Shown here in pieces: positions 23,801-34,005 of a stretch of DNA of 64,000 nt (the stretch's first letter is position 1; each line of letters begins with the position of its first letter). Below the pieces are notes generated by a model. The model saw only the letters and a program-made list of their open reading frames with translations, searched no databases and was not told the DNA's origin. Position numbers and translations under genes: made by a program. The DNA is from Calliopum simillimum (lineage: Eukaryota > Arthropoda > Insecta > Diptera > Lauxaniidae): assembly GCA_951812925.1 (NCBI GenBank), contig OX638368.1, positions 17,547,187 through 17,611,186 on the forward strand. The letters run 5' to 3'.

Positions 23801-25442
23801 ATCTATTCTATCTATTCTATCTATTCTATCTATTCTATCTATTCTATCTAATCTTTCTATTCTATCTATTCTATCTATTCTATCTATTCTATCTATTCTA
23901 TCTATTCTATCTATTCTATCTATTCTATCTATTCTATCTATTCTATCTATTCTATCTATTTTATCTATTCTATCTATTCTATCTATTCTATCTATTCTAT
24001 CTATTCTGTCTATTCTATCTATTCTATCTATTCTATCTATTCTATCTATTCTATCTATTCTATCTATTCTATCTATTGTATCTATTCTATCTATTCTATC
24101 TATTCTATCTATTCTATCTATTCTATCTATTCTATCTATTCTATCTATTCCATCTATTCTATCTATTCTATTCTATTTTCGCGGGGCTTTCAGTTTCAAT
24201 GACATATGATAAAATTTTTACAAAGTAACTACAGTAATTAAAAAAATATTTTTGTAAATTTACAGGCTCATTCTAACATCAGGGTGGGGGTGACTTTGAA
24301 CCAAAATGCTTTTTCTTTAATTTCGCATATTGTGCTATTAAGTTTAGTTCTCTCTACATGTTGGTATATTTCTTGGTCTCGATTATCAGATGTTTTCACG
24401 GGCGAAATTTATAAATTTAAATATAAATTTTTTGACTAATTCGATTTCAGCGTTATGTACGCTTTAATCACCTAAACTTAAAAAGTTTAAAAAAAAAGAA
24501 AAACAAGCTTAAAATTAAATACAAATTAAGTAGAAAAAAAATACCTAATTAAAAAGCCTAAAGTTACGAAAGTTCTATCAAAGAGACCTACTCAGTAGGA
24601 AGTCGCTAAATAAGAGCAAATATCCTTTCACCTGAGCTGGTCATACATTGGTCGACATTGAAGTTGTCCAAGACTAAGATTTTGGGCGTCAATTTAGCCC
24701 AATTTTGGGATTTCTACAAGCCTATCTAACAACATAAAGTTTATTGAGGGTGACGTTAGATGCGTTCATTCTAACCCCCCTTCCGTCTGCAATTTGTCTG
24801 AATAAACTGAAAGTTCATGTGTATATTTTTTATTTTTTTGTTTTTGTTTTAGAACAACTGTTGTTATTGGATCATTATTACTTGGACGAATTGGTTCTAT
24901 GATTGGTAATGCACTTTTTCCTATGTTGATGCACTGGGGTTGTTTACCAACAGTTTCGTCAATAACATTGGTTTCTACGAGTAAGTATATTAGGGCTGTT
25001 CAAAAAAATTTTTTTTTTTTCGAATTTCTTAGATATACTTTGACATCACGTTCTACATCATGACAGAATATCCCATAAATTTTTTCAGATTTTTAAATGC
25101 ATTTTTAAAGTTCATTAAAAAACAAACAAAATGAATGTTTTTATATTATTCTAAAACAAATTTTTCAAATTGTTTGCCAACATTTTATAATTAATGCTAA
25201 GAAAAAAATATTAAAAATATATTTTTGCTTTGAGCCACCTTTAAAAATGCATTTAAAAATCTGAAAAAATTTATGGGATATTCTGTCATGATGTAGAACG
25301 TGATGTCAGAGAACAGCCCTAAAGTATATACGAAGTTTTGTAGTTATTTATTTTATTAATATTTATTAAATTTTAATAATTTTCAGTGGCATTCATTATT
25401 TGTGTCTTTATACCAAAACCATCAAGCAAGAGTCTTATATGA
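14899..25442 (+). CDS. SV2-like MFS transporter, gene 2 (10 exons)
   Basis: Predicted 513-aa membrane transporter, sister of gene 1. Exons: 14899-15139, 15200-15362, 20133-20311, 21424-21605, 21677-21843, 22047-22200, 22684-22795, 23078-23237, 24853-24980, 25387-25442; the frame is open to TGA. Motifs: NADFETAISATGFGKFN before TM1, GAECDLEL, DTLGRKPVI in loop 2-3, FPESPKYLM after TM6, RLWVPQLF after TM7, FPTQI before the last TM pair, and C-terminal PKPSSKSLI. Chosen start is MPGILRS; an in-frame ATG at 14743 would add 52 mostly hydrophobic residues absent from paralogs. Intron 4 uses a GC donor (CCT|GCAAGT). Intron 2 (4.8 kb) holds a pogo-like element, intron 3 a MITE, intron 8 a 9-bp satellite, and intron 9 a MITE ten bases after the donor. 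Substrate unknown. Confidence 0.9.
16929..18791. mobile_element. 1.9-kb palindromic (foldback) element
   Basis: Arms of about 800 bp start with TTTTTGAAATACCACCCGCG and end with the inverse, with an unpaired centre at about 17730-17990. Blocks such as GAACGTCCAGCCG and CGGATTAAGCATCAAAAAT-type sequence are conserved between arms, and each arm has its own TATATACA-rich microsatellite (17085-17190 and 18530-18640). Short open frames in it are mirror images, not genes. Confidence 0.7.
19600..19745 (+). pseudogene. Tigger-like transposase C-terminal zinc finger remnant
   Basis: Translation gives GENECVECGEEY, a stop codon, then DDWIQCVMCCIWLHETC. This C-x2-C...C-x2-C...H-x2-C pattern with WIQC resembles the C-terminal PHD-like finger of insect pogo/Tigger transposases. 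The stop between the first and second cysteine pairs and the lack of an upstream catalytic domain mark it as dead. Confidence 0.55.
20369..20960. mobile_element. TA-flanked MITE in gene 2 intron 3
   Basis: Ends CCCAGTAGGAGAA and, inverted, CCCAGTCGGAGAA are flanked by TA on both sides. The interior repeats AGGCATG and GAAGGC-type blocks and contains pyrimidine-rich tracts in both halves. No transposase is visible. The size is 592 bp. Confidence 0.65.
23450..24175. repeat. 9-bp satellite (TATCTATTC)n
   Basis: About 720 bp are built of TATCTATTC units with scattered 5-bp TATTC interruptions in the first third and a TCTATTCGA variant run near 23700. Being a multiple of three, the unit gives long open frames of SIL, YLF or YSI triplets in all three plus frames; these are not proteins. 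It lies in intron 8 of gene 2. Confidence 0.95.
24991..25321. mobile_element. Palindromic MITE beside a splice donor
   Basis: TAGGGCTGTTC at the left and GAACAGCCCTA at the right bound a 331-bp hairpin whose arms share CATCACGTTCTACATCATGA and GAATATCCCATAAATTTTTT. It starts ten bases downstream of the exon 9 end of gene 2, immediately after the donor GTAAGTATAT. Confidence 0.75.
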
Positions 25443-26708
25443 TATTTATCACACTATTGAAATGGAAAATATTCGAAATTTTATTGTGAAATTAATTGTT
25501 TGTAATATAATGCGTGTATGTACTATATATTGTATAGTATATGTTCTATGTAAAATTATTTTTAAAGTGAAAAAGTTGGCATTGAACATTTTACAAAATT
25601 AAATTTTCAAATGAAAATCAATCCCTTATAAATCGTAGTTTTATTAAATTTTGTGAAAAAATTACGAATGGGAAAGTTTTCACTTTTAAAAATGTTTTTG
25701 TGAATGTAAAAAAATTAATGCTAAAAGTTTTGTACATTACCCCCCACTTTGATCCTTTAAATGAGAATGGTGATCATTATCACACATAAAGCTTGATAGT
25801 GCTCCATAAAAAGACTGACGAAAAAATTATAGTTATTTGGGTTGTTAAGCCAGAATCGCTTAAATCGATGAAGTGAAGTAATAAAAATTAAAATATTCTA
25901 TAAAAATTATAAATTTTTTTGCACGTAATAGTTCCACAAAAAATTCGGCGCATTTTACTTTAATAATATTGAAATCGTATCCATCAGTGACCAACAAACC
26001 TTATTCTCTTGCTGCCATTAGCGATAAATAGTCATCTTCACGTCGTCTTCTCAAAGTTTACTTCAGTTCATCGACATGTTGAACGACTTCCACAGCCGTG
26101 TTCTCGTCACTTTCAATTTTCTGCACATATTCTCATTGGACATTGGATCATTGAAAAATGACTTCAGCAACTTTAATCCTTTCGGCAACTGAGTGAAAAG
26201 TTCCTTCAAGGCATCAAAAAGGTGCAGCACCCGCTTATTGGCTAGACCCAGAGCGAGGAATTTTGTTTTAGCATAGCCCATCAATTTTAAATATTCTAGT
26301 TGTGTGTACTTATATATGTAAAACAAGGAGCATATTTTTACAATTACACATTCAACGTCGAATGACAACGTGTTGCAAGCGAACTTTAAGGAAACGTGCG
26401 ATTAAATGCGTTACCCATTTTTTCATCCTGGCGAACAAGTTCTTCTCGCTTCCTCATGTGTTACCTCCAAAGTTAACTTTCGCATTTTATTTATCAGCTG
26501 CAGCTAATATGAGCTAGTTGATAATTTCCGATGTATCACGCACGCTCCGATTGTTGGAATGAAAAATCTAACGAGAACAGGAAACAGCTTAATGTTTCCA
26601 TGATTAGATGCGTCGGTGTAAATTGTCACATATCTGCAATTTTCCAGGTCATTTTGAAGCATTTGACTAATTTCCCTGTTCGACAATTTCGAACACGTTA
26701 GAAAATCC

Positions 26709-27860
26709 AAAAAATTCTTAAAGTAGACGTTAAAAAAAAAATACCCGTGTCTCGTGGTTTTTCCCCAGCACGTAATATTTTTTTTAATCGGTTTTTGAAG
26801 TTTTTTATCCACTGTACATGAAAAAACCAAAAATTCCGCATTCTTGTGTCAAATCGATGAATTTAACTATATGATCCTTACATCTGAGGTGTATCATTTG
26901 GTCAGCAAACTTATGCAGAATATTGCGGGGAATATTTTCGTATAAAATTTGTATCCCATTTAACCCCCAATTGTGGGTAATTTTTGCCCTTTCCTTAAAA
27001 AGGTACAAAAATGACACCCGAAACAGCGAAATATTGAGTTACTGACTACTACAGAAATATTTGCTATAAAATTTCACTACTAGTTTCTAAACACGTAAAG
27101 GTCGAAATTTGGCCCGAAACCAAAAAATCGTTAAAATCAATAATGACTTTGCACATTGCATATTAATTACATCCCTGGCGCGCTTACCTTAAGTTTTAAG
27201 AATTTTTCGTCTTTGGTAACTCTTAGTGAAATTTTTTGTATGATATTCTTGCAAAATTTTTTAACCCATTGTGGCTCAGTTTTAGAAAAAGGGGTCAAAA
27301 AGGCCCAAAAAAAACAGGATATAATAGGTTAATGTATTTTAGGAAAATGATCCTTGTGTGATTTCGTTATGATCTTGTGAGAACGAGTTTTGTCCAAAAT
27401 GTAGTTTTAGAGTTTTACAGTGGGGTGAAATTTGGAAAATATTAATTGTTAGAGCTGCTTACTGATTTTAACGATTTTTTTGCTTTCGGGATAAAATTTT
27501 GCTTTTTTAGTGTTCAGCAACTAGTAGTGAAATTGTATAGCAAATATTTCTGTAGTGCATACTGTCTCAATATTCCCCTGTTTTAGGTGTCATTTTTGTA
27601 CCTTTTTAAGAAAAGGGCAAAAATGACCCACATGTGGGGGTTGTACAGGGTTAAAATTTTCTACAAAAATAATCCCCGCAATATCCTGCATCATAAAGTT
27701 AAATTCATCGATTTAACACAAGAATGCGGTATTATTTTGTTTTTTTTTCATGTACAGTGGATAAAAAAACTTCAAAAATCGATTAAAAAAAATTTGAGGT
27801 GCTGGGGAAAAACCACGAGACACGGGTAATTTTTTTAACGTCTACTTTAAAAATTTTTTG
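26709..27860. mobile_element. 1.15-kb palindromic element inside the hAT remnant
   Basis: Arms share AAAGTAGACGTTAAAAAAA, ACCCGTGTCTCGTGG and AATGTCACC/GGTGTCATTTTTGTACC-type blocks, inverted around a centre near 27280. The hAT frame stops at one arm and resumes beyond the other, so this is an insertion. Frames in it such as FLYLFK occur on both strands because of the palindrome. Confidence 0.65.
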
Positions 27861-28149
27861 GATGTTCCTTTGATTTTTTTTTTTTTTTGTGTCGAACAGT
27901 GTTTTCGGCGCAAACATGTTCTTCACGATGCTTTGACATTTCGTTTGCGAACACGAACATTTTTTTAAATTGAAACATGTGCGGAACATTTTTGTCGCAT
28001 AGTCTGACGACTGGAAGCTTAAATTTACATTAATGACGTGGTACGCCCACGTACCCTCAATTGCAGCCCTTTTGGAGTCGCATTCCGATAGGAAATGCGA
28101 ATCGATTGGTTTGCTGCTTGATGCTGCTTGCATGGCATCTAAAGGGTCC

Positions 28150-28790
28150 GATATATAGAAGGTAGCGCGTGCAGCGCGCGCATCAATCGCTTGACAATAC
28201 ACGCAAGTAACGCGTGTGCTGTTACATAGAACGCGTAAACGCGTTTTCAAATACACTCCGTTCAATGCGTAGAGTTGGCCAACTTTCAACTTTTCGAACG
28301 CATCATTTGCGTTTGACATTTCGTTTCTTTTGTTTATTAATTTATACATTATTTTCGCAGTTGAAAATATAAATTAAAAAAGGAAAAGAATCAAAATGAA
28401 GGAAAAAATAATAAGCGAAGTGCAGGAGCAAGTCTGCCTATATAATAAAGGCCATTCTGAGTGTATTTGAAAACGCGTTTACGCTTTCTATGTAACGGCA
28501 CAAGCATCACTCGCGTGCGTTGTGATGCGTATGATGCGCGCGCTGCACGCGCTGCCCTGTATGTACTAGCGCCTTCAGAATGGCCTTTATTATATAGGCA
28601 GATTTGCTCCTGCACTTGGCTTATACGTTTTTCCTTCATTTTGATTTTTTTTTTTTCTTTTTTAATTTTTTTTTTTTTTCAAGTGCGAAAATTATTTAAA
28701 AATAAATAAACAAAAGAAACGAAATGTCAAACGCAAATGATGCGCTCGAAAGGTTGAAAGTTGGTCAACTCTACGCATTGAAGACAGCGC
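28150..28790. repeat. GC-richer nested palindrome inside the hAT remnant
   Basis: The outer arms (about 28260-28345 and 28690-28775) both encode MSNANDA followed by E-K/R-LKVGQLYAL in opposite directions. The inner arms (28385-28460 and 28570-28650) repeat AGGCCATTCTGA and TGCAGGAGCAAG-type sequence. CpG-rich blocks (GCGCGCGC, ACGCGTTT) stand out from the AT-rich surroundings. It splits the hAT N-terminal finger from the rest of the transposase. Confidence 0.55.
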
Positions 28791-29826
28791 GTGCGTTGTT
28801 CGCTGTATTGACATGGCGTTTGACCACTGCATCGCCGCCCAAAGCGATAGAAAAATTGCTTCTACATTTCTTGCAATACACATCACTTTTGGTTTTTGTC
28901 GTTTCAAGAAACGGATACTTTTTCTTTAGGTTTAAATTTAATACGCACTTATTTTTCGGCATTTTTGTGTTAAAAAAAAACAAAAACGCAGCTAGAACAA
29001 CAATGAGTTTGCTAAAAGAATGAACAGAATGACACGCTCAGAAAGTGAAAGAGCAAATGTCATTGTGTTCTGCTTTGTTTTGTACATTCGTTTTCGCTGA
29101 GTGTTGCCAACGCTAATGTTGAATTTATTTTTCATTCAAAAATTCGTATTCAATAGAATAACGTGTGCTTATGAAATATCCCTAGATTAAAATTTCCGAA
29201 TATTCCAAATCAGGAGGATTTTCGATGGAGGGTGGATGAAAGAATTAAGGCGAAACAGGAGGTTCGGAGGTTTTTGAAATTTTTGTCTTAAAAAGGAGGA
29301 CGATCCTCCCAAAAGGAGGATAGATGGGTTGGTTAGTTATACATTATAATTTTTGATTTGCTTAAAGGCTGCGCTCTCTGAAAATTTTTGAACCAAAAAA
29401 TGTCACTTGGGACCAGTGAGCGGTGTCTCTTTTAGTTAAAAAACTCTAAGGGCCGTTTTCTCCACTCCATGCTAAAAATTGTTAAAACGGCAAGTTCAGG
29501 ACATGCTTGCTTAAGGCGAGCATCTATTCTCGGCGAAATGCTAAAAATTTCGTTTTCTTCACTGCATGCTCGCTGAGAATGTATGTTTTAGCAGGCATGC
29601 CCAGAGCAGGCACCAGAATGTGGTTTTTCTCAATTCTAAATTCGTTGTTATTTTAACGAAAGACATTCTGAAGTAAAATTTACTGTTTATGGTTGTTTTC
29701 AAATACAATTTACAAATTTGTGAATTTTTCTGTGTTTTTTATGAAAATTATAAAAATTAATTTTCAATAACGAGCAGCAGCAGCTTCAAATTAATTTAAA
29801 TAAATTTAAAAGTTTTTAATTGCTAA

Positions 29827-30276
29827 TGGAGAAAAAAACAATGGAACAAAAACGGAAGCGCAAAGAAGACTCTGGCGAAGTCAAACGAAGTTGACAACGT
29901 TGTAAACTTGTTTCCGTCCGCAAAAATTAAACCACCTGCATTGAAGAGTGTTCGCCACCGTGCATTGGCGCGAAAAGCGTCGGCTGCTAATGTAGATCAA
30001 GTCCCACGCAAAATTGCTATGGATACAATCTGCGAGGTTGAGAAAGTTCGACTCGAAATCGAAAAGCAACGGTGCAATCATGAAAGAAAAATACATCTAG
30101 CCCGAATGGCACCCGAATGGCGGGCGAAGAAGAACTACATCGCATTAAAGTTGCCAAAAATGAAGAACGACATTCCATTCACAAAAAAATTTTGCAAGCA
30201 TTTAGCATTAGATTTTAGCATGTTACCAAGTGAAGAAAACGTCTTGGAATATCCTTCGATATCAAACAACATTTAA
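29827..30276 (+). pseudogene. Harbinger second ORF (DNA-binding partner), degraded
   Basis: A lysine-rich start (MEKKTMEQKRKRKEDSGEV) is followed by a TGA and a frame change. The longer open stretch, 29908-30276, begins at TTG and encodes a basic, coiled protein with EVEKVRLEIEKQR and ending in SISNNI. Position and orientation, opposite the nuclease gene, match the Myb/SANT- or MADF-type partner that Harbinger elements use for nuclear import and TIR binding. No diagnostic domain was recognised, so the role comes from context. Confidence 0.5.
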
Positions 30277-30599
30277 ATGTTATTTCATTTATTTTAGCTA
30301 TACATTCTGCAACTGGAAAAATTTTGTGAAAATAAAAAGTAAATATTGATAATATAAAAACAAAAAAGCCATTTTTTTGTCTACAAAATTCCAGCTAATA
30401 CTCCTGGGAAATAATGACGTACAAAGTTCATTCGCTTATTTCTCCCTGGTTGCTCTAGTGCTTCTTCAAAGTTCACTTCGGCTGTCCGCTGTAGCATTTC
30501 CTCGAAGCCAGTCATTTCCACTCTTGGTAAAAAATCCTGCTCGTCTATAGCAATATTATGCAGAACACAACACGACGCTATTACCCATAGTAGGTTAAT

Positions 30600-31030
30600 T
30601 TGAGTTTGCACAACAACATTATCGGCAATAGTTGTTGAACTTGCTATTTACCCAAAGTAGTTAAATTTGAGTTTATACAAGAACCATTATCGGCAGCTGC
30701 TTCTTACCCAAAGCAGGTAAAAATAAATTGTACAAGAACCATCATCGGCAATAGTAGTTGAACTGCTTTTTACCCAAAGTAGGTAAAAATAAGTTGTACA
30801 AGAACCATCATCGGCAATAGTTGCTGAACTTGCTATTTACACAAAGTAGCTAAATTTGAGGTTGTACAAGAACCATTATCGGCAATAGTTGTTAAACTTG
30901 ATTTTTACCCAAAGTAGGTAAGAATAAATTGTACAAGAACCATTATTGTCAATAGTTGTTGAACTTGCTTTTTACCCAAAGTAGGTAAATTTGAGGTTGT
31001 ACAGGAACCATTATCGGCAATAATTGTTGA
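30600..31030. repeat. 66-bp minisatellite grown from the HARBI1 coding edge
   Basis: About six and a half copies of a unit of 57-68 bp contain ACAAGAACCATTATCGGCAA and TACCCAAAGTAGGTAAA. The first unit overlaps the transposase codons for MQTQINLLWV (ACCCATAGTAGGTTAATTTG), so the array apparently arose by expansion of the element itself. Units differ by point changes and short deletions. Confidence 0.8.
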
Positions 31031-31044
31031 ACTTCCGTTTCCAA

Positions 31045-31960
31045 TTTAAGTCGTATGCCATAGGCCAGCACAGAGAAACGACGCACAGTGCTGTCACTCC
31101 ATACAACGGAACGGCTGCATCGATTTCAACGAAATTTGGTATGAAGATAGGGTTAGCACTAAGAAACGATAATATGAACATAATGTTTTTCAGTGGGCGG
31201 TGCTACGCCCCTAAATGGAAAGAACGCTCTCACGGCTAAGCCGCTGCATCGGTTTCAACGAAATTTGGTATGGAAATAGGATTAACACTAAGGAACGATA
31301 ACATGACCATTATGTTTTTAGTCGGCAGTGCCACGCCCCTAAATGTAAAAAACGCTCTCATGGCGAAAATACTGCATACGATTTTTATGAAATTTGGTAT
31401 AGATATAGAGTTAGCACTATATAGCACGATAGTATGATTGATTTTTATGAATTTTGGTATAGAAAGATATCAAAAACTGTTTGCTCTTTATTAGAAGTTA
31501 CACGCCTCTAAATGGAAAGTACGATATTGAAACTTAGCTGCTGCACCGATGCAGATAACCCGAACCCAAAGGAAGAATATTAAAAGCTTTTTGTGTTTTA
31601 TCGACCAAGGAAGGGGATAAAAACTTTTTTCCTTTATTTTATGGTCAAATCGAAATGGTCGAATTTCGGCAGCAAGGCGAACTCTAGTAACTTTAATTTG
31701 GCTAAAAAAATGTGCATACAAAAAAATATTAAAAATAAATGGGTGTGTAGGCTTTTGTATGCATTTTATTTTATTACAATTGCTTTTGAGGCTTAGGAGC
31801 AGCAATTATTTTAAAAAGTTCTGCGATTAGCAAATTTTCTTAAATGTTTTTTTTTTTTTTCGAAAAAAAGTTCGACTTTAACAAGCTGTAACACTAGTTT
31901 TCAATAATTTTCAGGGGATTTCTTAACTGGACTATTTTCTGTAGAATGGCATAAAAAAAA
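31045..31960. repeat. GTGGCACGCC-type repeat inserted in the Harbinger element
   Basis: Two to three tandem units of about 140 bp carry TTTCAACGAAATTTGGTATG, a GCGGTGCTACGCCCCTAAAT-type block and AACGCTCTCA. Related units occur at 55.46-56.46 and 62.65-63.18 kb and, more loosely, inside the Helitron-like copies. The last 400 bp have no recognisable content. The block separates the HARBI1 catalytic core from its C-terminus. Confidence 0.5.
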
Positions 31961-33234
31961 TTTTAAATTTGAACAAATATTGTTTACGCAAATGCCTTCT
32001 ATCGCAGCACTGCGCGACGCTTCAATACCCCATACGAACGTTCGACTACATTCCGGGTGCGAATTTGGCTTTCGTTATAGAGACGTTCCACTTCGCCGCT
32101 TGCTTCGAGAAATGGTTTTGCCAAATATGTCGTATTTCGATAGCCGCAATCGCCTGCCAAAATAAAATCACCGAAATCTTCATTTTCGAAGCGATGCTTT
32201 ATCCGCGAACTATTAAAAATAGTTTGGTCGTGAGTGGATCCTGGCCAACGACATATCAAACTAATAATTTTCAAATTTGCTGAAGACACTGTCTGCACAT
32301 TGATGGAAAACCAGCCTTTTCGATTGCGAAACACTTCAGGCTCATGACCGCCTGGCGATTGAATCCGAATATGCGTGCAATCAATAGAGCCGATGGTCCG
32401 GGGGAATTTTGCAATATCAAAGAACTCTTTGGCAGCAATAAGTAAATCATCCTGTGTGGAAGGCATTTGTATCATTTCAACAGATTTCATTGCGAGTGCC
32501 AAAGAAACTCATTTTATTATCCGGCTAACGGACGCAACACAAACTCCTGCGAAATCAGCAATCGCCACCTCCATGGAACCGTGTGCGTAAAATTGTAAAG
32601 CAATCAGCAACTGTGTAAGTGGTGTTAAGTGGCGCGACCTGCTGAAACAACAAAAAACAATTAATAAATAGGCAATGGAACAGCTGCAGTGTTCCGCTTA
32701 CCGCTGTTCACCACGAAATTTCAAAGAATCTTCAATGAATATTAATACGGTGGCGGCTGTTCTTTTCTCCAAGCGAAAGCGGTATACGAAGTCGACGTCA
32801 TCCCATTTGTCTATATTAATTCTGGGCAGCATTTTATATTGGCGGCGTTCACAGGTCAAATTCTCATCCTCTATCTCATCAAAGCGATCGAAACGATTTT
32901 GCAAATCCTGTAAATAATCCAAATGTTCCATAATTGCACAGAAAAAACGAGCTATCATTTACTTTGAGAATGACGTGAAGAAACGAAATTCACATTAAAA
33001 TTTCCGAAATCTGCATGCTGAGGCTGCTCGCAACCCAACTTTGGCTTGCTCAATCGGAATACATTCTCACCGAGAATGAATTTTGCGAGAATTCAAAAAT
33101 TGACATTCTCACAGTTAGCATGGATTGAAGAAAACGAAATTTTGCTAGCATCTATTCTAAATCGAAGCGAGAATGCATTCTCGACTTAGCATGGTGTGAA
33201 GAAAACGGCCCAAACTACGCCAATGTATGTAGTC

Positions 33235-34005
33235 TATATCTTAACTTAAAACTTTCCCATGCTTTCTTCTCTACAATGAAACTAGCTGATAAGCGTATTT
33301 ACTTGGATAAACATATTGTGACGTTTTCAAAAAATTTCGCACCATCATCAAATAAAAAAATTAACGAACACGCTTCTATCACTTTGTTATCAACTATAGA
33401 ATACATAGATCTTGACACATTCAGAGGAAAATAAATTGTAAGTTTACTTTGGGAGTTTTATTAGTGTTTTGGAAATCAGAATGAGTGTACTACCAACGAT
33501 GTACTGTATGAATAAGATGGAAAGATTTTTTTTGGCTAACAACTCATATGCAAAGCACGATAATGTAATTTTACCTGTAACTATACGTCTACCCCTATAA
33601 GAGCGAAATCATCAAAACGCCATGCTGTAAGATTATTCAACCAAATTGCAGGCAATAATTTGTACAAAGAAAACACCCTTCCTAGATTTTATGTTTCCAA
33701 AAAGTTGTTCACAATCTACCCATCCAGCCAGGCAGAGAGAGGCTGGTTTGTTGAGATTGACTCTCGTCTATGAAAGTAAAGCCTAAATTATATGTTTTTG
33801 CTTTTATTTCTGAATTATTTCCTTATCAGTTAAATATTCGATGACACTATCTTTCACGCTTCTAGCTGCTGTCACCATCGTCATTTTGAAAGACACCCAC
33901 AAAAGGGAAAGATTAAACAACAGAATTTATCTTGAGCATCATAAAATAACGCTGTTGGATCAAGTCGCAAGCGAAAACAATTAGGTTGATGTGAATGCAC
34001 AATGA
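33235..34005. other. Duplicated upstream block of gene 3, distal part
   Basis: The segment around 33280-33410 (with AGCTGATAAGCGTATTTACT, GCACCATCATCA and CTATCACTTTGTTATCA) matches 54880-55015. Its later part, with TTAAATATTCGATGA and GTTGGATCAAGTCGCAAGCG, matches 56885-57020. The same order upstream of gene 4 shows that the tandem duplication took more than the coding region. Confidence 0.65.

Larger units (their letters stand above)
25920..28962 (-). pseudogene. hAT transposase remnant, interrupted twice
   Basis: Minus-strand order: MPKNKCVLN then DVYCKKCRSNFSIALGG and VKRHVNT (a BED-like N-terminal finger, 28962-28771); after an insertion, WAYHVINVNLSFQSSDYA and KKCSCSQTKC (about 28140-27870); after a second insertion, FLDFLTCSKLSNREISQML and VTIYTDASNHGNIKLFPVLV (26700-26560); then FDVECVIVKICS and LPKGLKLLKSFFNDPMSNE (26368-26100), with weak coding traces to about 25920. 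DASNHG and the FF-DP block are typical of this hAT transposase group. Frameshifts and stops separate the last two parts. TIRs and target duplication were not found. Confidence 0.75.
30381..32958 (-). pseudogene. HARBI1-like transposase nuclease, broken
   Basis: Exon 1 (from about 32931, MEHLDYLQDLQNRF, to 32702) ends at GT and a 60-nt intron ends at 32642. The next exon starts RSRHLTPLTQLLIALQFYA (spanning the junction) and has VASVSRIIK followed by one in-frame TGA. The catalytic core follows: IGSIDCTHI (first Asp), LAGDCGYRNT (second Asp), VVERSYGVLKRR (Glu). Beyond it the frame shifts near 32003, and a repeat insertion (about 31045-31960) and a minisatellite separate the last part (30611-30381, with IASCCVLHNIA). 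It is recognisably complete in plan but carries at least a stop, a frameshift and an insertion. Confidence 0.82.
29450..33211. mobile_element. PIF/Harbinger DNA transposon
   Basis: The left end GGGCCGTTTTCTCCACTCCA and the right end, inverted GGGCCGTTTTCTTCACACCA, form TIRs. Subterminal AGCATCTATTCT and GCGAGAATG blocks recur on both sides. It carries two opposed genes: a HARBI1-like nuclease on minus and a basic second protein on plus, the normal two-gene layout of this superfamily. The 3-bp target duplication is not clean (TAA left, AAA right). It contains a minisatellite and an inserted repeat. Confidence 0.82.

Noticed and set aside
23286..24228. Open frames of over 250 codons rich in SIL, YLF and YSI
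   Set aside because: They are translations of the 9-bp satellite, open in all three plus frames because the unit length is divisible by three.
30600..31030. Regularly spaced repeats resembling a CRISPR array
   Set aside because: The whole unit, including the would-be spacers, is repeated, and the host is a eukaryote; it is a minisatellite in a transposon.
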